DNA of 64,000 nt from positions 496,001 through 560,000 of the forward strand of contig CAZPVD010000001.1 in assembly GCA_964589935.1 (NCBI GenBank), read 5' to 3'. The translations under genes and the position numbers were made by a program. Source of the stretch: VHCN01 sp964589935. Its GTDB lineage: Bacteria; Verrucomicrobiota; Verrucomicrobiia; Limisphaerales; VHCN01. The notes under the pieces were generated by a model, which saw nothing but the letters and a program-made list of their open reading frames with translations, searched no databases and was not told the DNA's origin. Of this stretch, positions 57,098 to 64,000 are shown piece by piece; within the stretch, counting starts at the first letter, position 1; every line of letters starts with the position of its first letter.

Positions 57098-58504
57098 ATG
57101 AATTCTTCGAACACTGCGACCACCACCTCCGATATGAACACGCCGTGGTGGAGGAACCTCACCCGCTATCACTGGTTCGTCTTCACGGTCGCCTGCCTCG
57201 CATGGCTCTTCGACTGCCTCGACCAGCAGCTCTTCCTGATCGCGCGCGGCGGCGCGATGAAGGCGCTGCTGACCACCGGCGCGGACGTGAAGCTCTACAG
57301 CGGCTACGCGACGGCGATCTTCGTCGCGGGCTGGGCCACGGGCGGGCTGATCTTCGGCGCAGTCGGCGACCGCATCGGGCGCGCAAAGACGCTCGCGTTC
57401 ACCGTGCTGCTGTATTCGGTCTGCACCGGCCTGTCCGCCTTCTCGACGGGCTGGGTGGATTTTGCGCTATACCGGTTTGCAACCGGCCTCGGCGTTGGCG
57501 GCGTGTTCGGCCTGTCCGTCGCGCTCGTGGCGGACAGTCTGCCGGAACAATCGCGCACGGGCGCGCTCGGCCTGTTACAGGCGCTCTCCGCCATCGGCAA
57601 CATCACGGCGGGCATCGTCGCGATCATTCTCGGAAATCTCGAAGGCGGAATCATTCCCGCGGGGCAGTCGTGGAAATACATGTTCCTCGTCGGCGCGCTG
57701 CCGGCGTTTCTCTGCGTGTTCATCCAAATCCGGTTGAAAGAGCCGGAAAAATGGGTGAAGGCGCGCGCGGAAGGCAAACTTACCGGAGCGAAGTTCGGTT
57801 CCTACGCCTCGCTCTTCGGCGAAGCGCGCTGGCGCACGCCGGCACTGCTCGGCATGTTACTCTGCATCGCAGGCGTGGTGGGCCTGTGGGGCATCGGCTT
57901 CTTCAGTCCCGAACTCGTCGGCGATGTCATCGAGCGATCGCTCAAGGCCGACGGCATTGCGCCGGACAAGATCGCCAAGGCCAAAACTGTCTGGACGGGC
58001 GTGAACATGATCGTGCAGAACCTCGGCGCGTTCTGCGGCATGATGGCGTTCACGCGCGCGGCCCAGCGCTACGGCCGCAAGCCCGCGTTCGCAGTGTCCT
58101 TCATCGCGGCGCTCGTCGCGACGATCGGCTACTTCCAGCTTTTCAACAGCAAGTCGGACATTTGGATGAGCTTCGTCATGGGTTTCTGCCAGCTCGCGTT
58201 GTTCGCGGGTTTCGCAATTTATCTGCCGGAGCTGTTCCCCACCCGGCTGCGCAGCACGGGCACGAGCTTCTGCTACAACGTGGGCCGCTTCATCGCCGCG
58301 TCCGGGCCGTTCACGCTCGGCGAATTGCAGAAATCGCTCGCCGCATCCGCGATGAAAGGCATCACCGATCCGGTGGCGCAGGCGGCGGCGAAACTCGCCG
58401 CGTTCCGCACGGCGGCATGCTATATGAGCGCGATTTTCCTCGTCGGTCTCGTCGTCGTTTTCTTCCTGCGCGAAACAAAGGGCCAGCCGCTGCCGGAAGG
58501 TTGA
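57098..58504 (+). CDS. MFS transporter, metabolite:H+ symporter type
   Basis: A 468-aa protein with about twelve helices, starting at ATG 57098 (an internal ATG at residue 13, MNTPWWRNLTRYHW, is possible). Helix 1 WLFDCLDQQLF has the acidic residues of the metabolite/aromatic-acid symporter group. Motif A is GAVGDRIGRAKT. The helix 10-11 block PELFPTRLRSTGTSFCYNVGRF is shared with the MFS protein at 17900. A long hydrophilic loop between helices 6 and 7 is present. Substrate unpredictable; context suggests a sugar acid. Confidence 0.88.
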   Translation: MNSSNTATTTSDMNTPWWRNLTRYHWFVFTVACLAWLFDCLDQQLFLIARGGAMKALLTTGADVKLYSGYATAIFVAGWATGGLIFGAVGDRIGRAKTLAFTVLLYSVCTGLSAFSTGWVDFALYRFATGLGVGGVFGLSVALVADSLPEQSRTGALGLLQALSAIGNITAGIVAIILGNLEGGIIPAGQSWKYMFLVGALPAFLCVFIQIRLKEPEKWVKARAEGKLTGAKFGSYASLFGEARWRTPALLGMLLCIAGVVGLWGIGFFSPELVGDVIERSLKADGIAPDKIAKAKTVWTGVNMIVQNLGAFCGMMAFTRAAQRYGRKPAFAVSFIAALVATIGYFQLFNSKSDIWMSFVMGFCQLALFAGFAIYLPELFPTRLRSTGTSFCYNVGRFIAASGPFTLGELQKSLAASAMKGITDPVAQAAAKLAAFRTAACYMSAIFLVGLVVVFFLRETKGQPLPEG

Positions 58505-58522
58505 CGCAAACCGCGGAATAAT

Positions 58523-59956
58523 TCACTTCCCGACGTTGTAACAGACGAGCCGGTCTTCGCTGCGAAGATACAGACGTTTGTTCGACAGCACCGGCGCGGC
58601 CCAGCAGGGGTAATGCAGCATCGGCGTCTGAAACGAGCCAATCTCCTCGGATTGCTTTGGATTCGGCTTGAACAGGCCGAGCTTCCCGCCTTCGCCGAGC
58701 ACGATGAGTTTTCCATCCGCGAGAATGGCCGAACCGCGACCATACACGCCCGGCTGCGCGCCCGGCTCGTGGCCGGCCCAGCGCTCGTCGCGAGACCACA
58801 TCAGCTTGCCGGTTTTGAACTCAACACACCGAAACATCGCGTCAGGCTCGTTGCGTCCGCTGAACGCAAAGAGAAAACCGTTGTGCAAAATCGGCGTGTT
58901 CCAGTGGATTTCCAGCACCGGCACTTTCAAACGACCCGTCACCGGGTCGCGATCCGCCGCGTCCATCGGGTGCCGCGCCGGGTCGCGCCACACTTCCTCG
59001 AAGGACTTTCCGTCGGGCTTCACGCGCAGGAGCACCGAGCCGCTGCGATAATATGCGGCGGAAATGAACACGAGATCATCCTGCACCACCGGATTCATCG
59101 CGTTCACGGAATCGTTCGCGAACGATTGAAACCAGCGGCTGAAGTTCACGACGCCATTTGTGGGATTCACTGAACACAGCCCCTGCCGCGTCACACAAAA
59201 AATGTGGCGTTGCGCGTGAACTGTCGCGGCCACCGGCGTCGAATAGCTCGCGAGTTTTTCGTAGCCGCTCCATTCGTAGGGTATTTCCGCGCGCCAGCCG
59301 AGCGTGACCACGCCGTTCCAGTTTGATTTGCCGACGCTTTGCCAGATCGTCTCACCCGTCTTCGCGTCGAGCGCGACGACACCGGAATTCGGCTGCCCGC
59401 CAACCATCACGATAAGTTTGTCGCCTTCGAGAATCGGCGTGCTGCCGACGCCGAAGAACGCCTCTGGCACGTTGAAGTCCTTCGCCGTGTCGTGTTCCCA
59501 GACCGTCTTGCCCGTCGCGAGTTCGACGCAGAGCAGCTTGCCCTCCGCTCCGAACGTGTAGCAAAGGTTCGTCGTGAGCAGCGGCGTGCAGCGTGGGCCG
59601 TTGTTGTAGCCGTAAGGGTCGCGGTAGTTGCTCGGATACGCCGTGCGCCAGAGCGGCTTGCCCGTGGCCGACTCGAAGCACTCGACAACTTCTTCGTTCT
59701 CGACGCGATGATGCAGCACGAGTCGGTCGCCGCGCACGCTCGGCGCGCTGTAACCCGTGCCGATCTTTTTCTCGAAGACCAGCGGCGGGCCGCCGGCGGG
59801 CCACTTGTCGAGCAAGCCCGTTTCCGTCGAAGTGTTGTTCGCGCGTGGTCCTAGAAACTGCGGCCAGTCCTCCGCGGACGCAACAAAGCACGACGCAACT
59901 ACAGCCAGGGAAAGCAGGCTCAAACGGCGAAGCTCCGCAAAAACAGTGAACGTCAT
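58523..59956 (-). CDS. PQQ-like beta-propeller protein, secreted
   Basis: A 477-aa protein from ATG 59956, giving a signal peptide LLSLAVVASCFVASA before EDWPQFLGPRANNTS, the standard start of this group. Repeats such as CFESATGKPLWRTAYP, CVELATGKTVWEHD, ALDAKTGETIWQSVGK and CVEFKTGKLMWSRD show the propeller blades. A C-terminal RSEDRLVCYNVGK closes the fold. It is divergent from the BioF-like gene at 60078 and converges with the MFS gene. It resembles the propeller at 50443 but is a separate paralogue. Ligand unknown. Confidence 0.88.
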   Translation of the reverse strand: MTFTVFAELRRLSLLSLAVVASCFVASAEDWPQFLGPRANNTSTETGLLDKWPAGGPPLVFEKKIGTGYSAPSVRGDRLVLHHRVENEEVVECFESATGKPLWRTAYPSNYRDPYGYNNGPRCTPLLTTNLCYTFGAEGKLLCVELATGKTVWEHDTAKDFNVPEAFFGVGSTPILEGDKLIVMVGGQPNSGVVALDAKTGETIWQSVGKSNWNGVVTLGWRAEIPYEWSGYEKLASYSTPVAATVHAQRHIFCVTRQGLCSVNPTNGVVNFSRWFQSFANDSVNAMNPVVQDDLVFISAAYYRSGSVLLRVKPDGKSFEEVWRDPARHPMDAADRDPVTGRLKVPVLEIHWNTPILHNGFLFAFSGRNEPDAMFRCVEFKTGKLMWSRDERWAGHEPGAQPGVYGRGSAILADGKLIVLGEGGKLGLFKPNPKQSEEIGSFQTPMLHYPCWAAPVLSNKRLYLRSEDRLVCYNVGK

Positions 59957-60077
59957 TCGCAAAGTCTGCTCAAACGGCACGCGGCCTGCAAGCGGCTGAG
60001 TGAGAGTCGGAGTTATCATGCTGCTAGTTACACAGAAGATTGTGCGCCGCTGCGCATTCAGGTAAGACGCTGCGCGC

Positions 60078-61193
60078 ATGAGCCAACTCGCCCCGCCGCT
60101 TCAGCAGGTGGACCGCACGCGCGTCCTCTGGCGCGGGCACCAGCTCATCTACTTCGGCGGCTGCGATTACTTCCGGCTCGCGAGTCATCCCGCGGTGCTG
60201 CGCGCGATGCGCGATGGATTGAAGAAGTTCGGACTGAATGTTTCCGCGTCGCGCAAGACCACGGGCAACCACGCGCTCTACGAAAAACTGGAGCGCCACC
60301 TCGCGCGTTTTTTCGGTTCGGAATCAGCCGTGCTCGTCTCAAACGGCTACATCACGAACCTCGCCGTGGCGCAGGCACTCGCGGGCGAGTTCACACACGT
60401 TCTGCTTGATGCGAAGGCGCACGCGAGCTTGCAGGACGCCGCACCGATGTTCGGCGCAAAAGTGATCCGCTTCCTTCATCGCGATGCCGCCGCGCTTGCA
60501 CAGGCGTTGCGTCGCCTGCGTCACGGAGCGATGCCGGTTGTTCTCACAGACGGCATGTTCTCACATGACGGCTCCATCGCGCCACTCGCGGATTATTTGA
60601 AGCTGCTTCCGCGTGCCGGGTGCATTCTCGTGGACGATGCGCACGGTGCAGGCGTGCTCGGCAAGCGCGGACAAGGCAGCATGGAGTTCGCCGGCGTCGG
60701 ACGCGACCGTATCATCCAGACAATCACCCTCAGCAAGGCGTTCGGTGTCTATGGCGGCGCGGTGCTCGCGTCACGCGACGTGTGTGAATACATCACTGAG
60801 CGCAGCCGGCTTTTCACTGGCAACACTCCCCTGCCCTTGCCGCTCGCCGCAGCCGCATTGAAGTCGCTCGAATTGTTTCGCATCGGCAAGACGATGCGTC
60901 GGCGTCTCACGCAGAATGTGCAATGGGCAAAAAATTCTCTGGGCAAATCCGCGCTGCCTGTGAGCGACACGCCCAGCCCGATTATCGCGGTCATGCCACA
61001 TGATGACTGGCACGCACGGCGGTTGCGTCACGTGCTGCTGGAGGCGGGCATTTATCCAAGCTTGATCCGTTATCCGGGCGGGCCGGAGAGCGGTTACTTC
61101 CGTTTCGCGCTGTCGAGCGAGCACACGCCGATGCAACTCGGCCAGCTCGTGAAGGTGCTGTCCTTCTACGGCCGTCACGTGGAAGTTCATTGA
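60078..61193 (+). CDS. Alpha-oxoamine synthase, 8-amino-7-oxononanoate synthase (BioF)-like
   Basis: A 371-aa PLP enzyme of fold type I. Motifs: IYFGGCDYFRLASHP near the N-terminus, ASRKTTGNHALYEKLE, the PLP-binding DDAHG at residues 186-190, and the Schiff-base lysine K220 in TLSKAFG. The family condenses an acyl-CoA with an amino acid (alanine in BioF). Some 15-20 N-terminal residues are missing compared with typical BioF. No other bio genes are nearby, so the natural product may differ from biotin, for example a 2-amino-3-ketobutyrate ligase-like or lipid-related reaction. Confidence 0.87.
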   Translation: MSQLAPPLQQVDRTRVLWRGHQLIYFGGCDYFRLASHPAVLRAMRDGLKKFGLNVSASRKTTGNHALYEKLERHLARFFGSESAVLVSNGYITNLAVAQALAGEFTHVLLDAKAHASLQDAAPMFGAKVIRFLHRDAAALAQALRRLRHGAMPVVLTDGMFSHDGSIAPLADYLKLLPRAGCILVDDAHGAGVLGKRGQGSMEFAGVGRDRIIQTITLSKAFGVYGGAVLASRDVCEYITERSRLFTGNTPLPLPLAAAALKSLELFRIGKTMRRRLTQNVQWAKNSLGKSALPVSDTPSPIIAVMPHDDWHARRLRHVLLEAGIYPSLIRYPGGPESGYFRFALSSEHTPMQLGQLVKVLSFYGRHVEVH

Positions 61194-61229
61194 CGCAACG
61201 GCGAAGAAGAAGTTCGCTACGATTTGCGG

Positions 61230-62528
61230 TCAGGATGGGCTTTTTTCAAGCACCGGCTTGGTGGCGTCCATGCCCAAAGCGATGAAACCGTAGAGGAAGA
61301 GTGATCCCGCGCAGAGGAGGAAGACGTTGCGCTGGCCGGTCCCACCGCTCTTGCCCAGTTCGAGCAGCAGCGGCACGAGCATGGCGATGGCGGACGCGCC
61401 GAAGTTGCCCCACATGTTGCCCCAGCCGAACGCGGCGGCGGTCGCGCGCCCGCCGACGTCCTGCATGAAGGCCCACGTGGCCGGGTTGCCCACGTCCACC
61501 GCGAAGGACACGACGCAGCAGCAGGCGACGATACCCCACGCGGAATCCACGTTGAGGCAGACGAGGTAGGCGAAGCCGCCCAGGCAGCCGCCGCCGAACA
61601 TCGGCAGGACGCGGCCCCAGCGCAGGCCGAAGCGCCGCACGCTCAAGTCCGCCAGCCAGCCGCCGACGAGCTGGCCCACCATGCCGAACGCGAGCACCAC
61701 CGTGACCATCCGACCGCCGGCGACATCCTCGACACCTTTCTGCTCCTTCAAATACGTGGGCAGCCAGGTGATAAGAAACCCCCAGCCGATGTTCGTGAAA
61801 AGCTGCCCGACCGAGTTGAGCCAGAGGCCGCGGCTGCGGCAGAACGCGCCGAGCATCGCGATGAATTCACGAGTGGGAACGGGCGGCTCGATGGGCGGCT
61901 GGCCGATGATCGCGCGCTCGGCATCGTTGCAGTCAGGATGCTCCTCCGGGCTGTCCCGCACGACGCGCCAATAAATCGCGGCGATGATGAGGCCGACCGA
62001 GCCATCAATCCACAAGGGCCGCCGCCAGTGGCCGAGCTTGATCACCATCCAAGCCGTGAGGAACGGCGCGAGCGTCCCGCCGATGCGTCCGCCGAACGCG
62101 ACCAAAGCGCTGGACCGGGCGCGCGCCTCCAGCGGCATCCAGCGGCGGATGACCGCGCCGCAGGTGGGATACGCGCCGGCTTCCGCCGCGCCGCAGAGCA
62201 GGCGCATCACGAGCAGGCTGGTGAAGCTGGACATGAAGCCGGTCATCCCGGTGAAGAGGGACCACAGCACGATGTAAGCGGTGAGCATCTTGCGCGCGCC
62301 GAAGCGGTCGCTGGCCCAGCCAGTGGGGACTTGGAACAGCGCGTAGGAGAAGAAAAACGCGCCGAGGATGCGGCCAATTTCTTCCTTCGAGAGCGAAACT
62401 TCGGTGTTGAAGGACGCCGACTTCACAATCTCCGCCAGGCAGATGCGGTCGAGGTAGAGGATGAACGACATCAGCATGCTGACCATGATGATGCGATGGC
62501 GGACGTTCGTGGCGGTGGTGGCGGACAT
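61230..62528 (-). CDS. MFS transporter, anion:cation symporter (ACS, hexuronate-type)
   Basis: A 432-aa, twelve-helix protein. ACS hallmarks: YLDRICLAEI in helix 1, GWASDRFGARKML (motif A) after helix 2, and GAAEAGAYPTCGAVIRRW in helix 4, the diagnostic block of ExuT/GudP/phthalate-type carriers. Typical substrates are hexuronates and other organic anions. It starts 12 bp after the mannonate dehydratase-like gene upstream, so the two form an operon, consistent with uptake of a uronate and its conversion. Substrate not proven. Confidence 0.9.
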   Translation of the reverse strand: MSATTATNVRHRIIMVSMLMSFILYLDRICLAEIVKSASFNTEVSLSKEEIGRILGAFFFSYALFQVPTGWASDRFGARKMLTAYIVLWSLFTGMTGFMSSFTSLLVMRLLCGAAEAGAYPTCGAVIRRWMPLEARARSSALVAFGGRIGGTLAPFLTAWMVIKLGHWRRPLWIDGSVGLIIAAIYWRVVRDSPEEHPDCNDAERAIIGQPPIEPPVPTREFIAMLGAFCRSRGLWLNSVGQLFTNIGWGFLITWLPTYLKEQKGVEDVAGGRMVTVVLAFGMVGQLVGGWLADLSVRRFGLRWGRVLPMFGGGCLGGFAYLVCLNVDSAWGIVACCCVVSFAVDVGNPATWAFMQDVGGRATAAAFGWGNMWGNFGASAIAMLVPLLLELGKSGGTGQRNVFLLCAGSLFLYGFIALGMDATKPVLEKSPS

Positions 62529-62540
62529 GATGAAGTGGCT

Positions 62541-63521
62541 CTACGTTCGGGATTGATCGGGGCTTCGCACGAACTTCTCCGCCGCCTGCATCAGCCCGCG
62601 CATGTAGCCGTAGGCGAAGAGCCGGCCGAGCATCGTGTAACCCGGCTCGCCGTCCTCCTCGCCGATGAGTTGCGGCACGTGGTCGGGGCGCATCGGTCCG
62701 GTGAAACCAACTTCGCGATACGCGGCCATCGCGGCGACCATGTTAGTCGGGCCGTTGTCGTGGAAGGTCTCGACGAAGTGTCCCGGCCCCGTCGCGCGCA
62801 CGTCGCGGAAGTGGACGTAGCGAATGTGCCTGCCCAGCCGGCGAATCGTCGCGGGAATGTCCACGCCCATCGCGGCGAAGGTGCCCTGGCAAAAACAAAT
62901 CCCATTGTGCGCGCTCGGCACGAGCCGGACGAGGCGCTCAAGGTTTTCAATCGAGTTCATGATGCGCGCCTTGCCTTGAAACTCAGGCAGCGGCGGGTCG
63001 TCCGGGTGCATGGCGAGAAACACGCCGCTTTCCTCCGCGACGGGCACCAGTTCGCGCAGCAGCCGCTCCAGGTTCGCCCACAACTCCTCCGCGCTGATGC
63101 GACCCGCGGCGATTTCGCTCGCCGTCGCGCTCAACGACATCGCGCGCGCCGCGGCGCGCAGGTCAAAGCCCGTCACGCGCGCGCCGCCGCGTTCAGGCGC
63201 ATCGAGCCGCGTGCGGACCCAGTCCGTGCCGGCTATGAAGTTGTAGCAGAGAATGCCGATGCCCAGCTTTCCCATCGTGCGGATGAGCGCCTTCATCGCG
63301 GCCAGATCAGTGCCATCGTCGCGACCGAGCTTCAATTTTTCGATGGGCAGGTAGCCCTCGACGATGGCGAGCTTGAGGCCGTGGCTTTCAATCTGCCGCT
63401 GCAAGCGCGGCAAGTCCTCCAAGTCCGCGGGATAACGCACCGTGATGTCCTCCACGCCGCACTGCGCGGCGAGGGTGAGGTTGTGGTCGTTCAACGGCGT
63501 GAGAACGGACGCGAGCCGCAT
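62541..63521 (-). CDS. uxuA: Mannonate dehydratase-like protein (UxuA family), short form
   Basis: A 326-aa TIM-barrel protein from ATG 63521 (MRLASVLTPLNDHN). UxuA motifs: ILCYNFIAGTDWVRTRLD, LAMHPDDPPLPEF with metal ligands, FCQGTF with a ligand cysteine, YVHFRDVR with a ligand histidine, and GPMRPDHVPQL. It is shorter than typical E. coli UxuA (394 aa), mainly lacking the insertion before the catalytic half. RPDHGHQ of E. coli is RPDHVPQ here. The enzyme dehydrates D-mannonate to 2-keto-3-deoxygluconate in hexuronate catabolism. Close to an ACS transporter. The frame stays open upstream but runs into the divergent hisS region. Confidence 0.87.
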   Translation of the reverse strand: MRLASVLTPLNDHNLTLAAQCGVEDITVRYPADLEDLPRLQRQIESHGLKLAIVEGYLPIEKLKLGRDDGTDLAAMKALIRTMGKLGIGILCYNFIAGTDWVRTRLDAPERGGARVTGFDLRAAARAMSLSATASEIAAGRISAEELWANLERLLRELVPVAEESGVFLAMHPDDPPLPEFQGKARIMNSIENLERLVRLVPSAHNGICFCQGTFAAMGVDIPATIRRLGRHIRYVHFRDVRATGPGHFVETFHDNGPTNMVAAMAAYREVGFTGPMRPDHVPQLIGEEDGEPGYTMLGRLFAYGYMRGLMQAAEKFVRSPDQSRT

Positions 63522-63656
63522 GGAGCGAGCGGGATGCAATGCGTTCAGTCTCCAAAACGCCCCCGCACGCGGCAAGCACGAATGCTTCGGGCGGACGTTT
63601 CCCGGCGCGCTTTTCTGCTTTATCCGAATTCCTTCCCCGGCATACTTGCGCGCCCT

Positions 63657-64000
63657 ATGGAACGTTTGCCGGGTTTCCGCGATTTTTATCCTGAACCGCT
63701 GCCCACCACCGATGCGTGGAGCGCCGACGCGCGCCAGCACATCTTCGACACGTGGCGCGCGGTCGCGCGGCGCTACGGCTTCCGCGAATACGACGGCCCG
63801 CCGCTGGAGCCGCTGGAGCTTTACACCAACAAGAGCGGCGAGGAGATCGTCGCGCAGCTCTACAACTTCACCGACAAGGGCGGACGCGCCGTCGCGCTGC
63901 GCCCGGAGATGACGCCGACGCTCGCGCGCATGGCCGCCGCGCACGAGCGCAATTACAAGAAGCCGATCAAGTGGTTTTCCATCCCGCAACTTTTCCGTTA
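63657..64000 (+). CDS. hisS: Histidyl-tRNA synthetase, 5' part, cut by window end
   Basis: The frame starts at ATG 63657 (MERLPGFRDFYPEP) and stays open to the window end, giving about 114 residues. Class II motif 1 region RRYGFREYDGPPLEP and the histidine-specific block GEEIVAQLYNFTDKGGR are followed by VALRPEMTPTLARMAAA, the family's motif 2 region. This matches HisS; the paralogue HisZ shares the fold and cannot be fully excluded from this piece. It attaches histidine to tRNA-His in the cytoplasm. Divergent from the mannonate dehydratase-like gene, with a 135-bp gap. Confidence 0.88.
   Translation, partial: MERLPGFRDFYPEPLPTTDAWSADARQHIFDTWRAVARRYGFREYDGPPLEPLELYTNKSGEEIVAQLYNFTDKGGRAVALRPEMTPTLARMAAAHERNYKKPIKWFSIPQLFR

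Overview
The window is a G+C-rich bacterial chromosome segment, about 64 kb, densely coded on both strands. The strongest taxonomic clue is six DUF1549/DUF1553 (PSCyt2/PSD1-type) proteins and five DUF1501 proteins between 19.4 and 48.3 kb. These families are hallmarks of Planctomycetota and Verrucomicrobiota. The gene mix (oligopeptide transport, trpF/trpB, many secreted beta-propellers, Gfo/Idh/MocA oxidoreductases) and the style of the intergenic repeats lead me to favour Verrucomicrobiota. That assignment is inference, because there is no rRNA or other phylogenetic marker except the start of a hisS gene.

Layout. 0-5.4 kb: end of a DUF255 thioredoxin-like lipoprotein, a CotH-like protein, a zinc aminopeptidase and a small membrane protein. 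5.4-15.6 kb: an oligopeptide ABC transport locus with two permease pairs, two binding proteins and one ATPase pair (oppD/oppF). It is interrupted by a long nested inverted repeat and by a low-G+C lipoprotein gene. 15.6-17.7 kb: trpF, a tiny membrane/coiled-coil gene and trpB. 17.9-19.4 kb: an MFS transporter. 19.4-28.4 kb: two PSCyt2/DUF1501 units, the second preceded by a beta-propeller gene. 28.4-30.7 kb: a c-di-AMP (ydaO/yuaA-type) riboswitch followed by a KimA-like potassium importer. 30.7-36.5 kb: a lipoprotein and a third PSCyt2/DUF1501 unit. 36.5-51.7 kb: eight minus-strand genes that look like one long operon (PQQ-like propeller, large esterase, PSCyt2, PSCyt2, DUF1501, PSCyt2, DUF1501, nucleoside-permease-like MFS). 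51.8-63.5 kb: carbohydrate-type catabolic genes (two Gfo/Idh/MocA oxidoreductases, SMP-30 lactonase, cupin, SDR, mannonate dehydratase-like enzyme, two MFS carriers), a PQQ-like propeller and a BioF-like alpha-oxoamine synthase. 63.66 kb to the end: the 5' part of hisS.

How it may work together (inference). The opp locus and aminopeptidase suggest peptide uptake and processing. The 36-63 kb part looks like a secreted and cytoplasmic system for acquiring and breaking down a sugar, uronate or esterified polymer: Tat-exported DUF1501 proteins with Sec-exported c-type-haem proteins outside the cytoplasmic membrane, esterase and propellers in the same compartment, and MFS carriers plus dehydrogenases, lactonase and mannonate dehydratase inside. 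The riboswitch-KimA unit is a separate potassium/osmotic control module. No tRNA, rRNA, CRISPR array, insertion sequence or prophage was seen.
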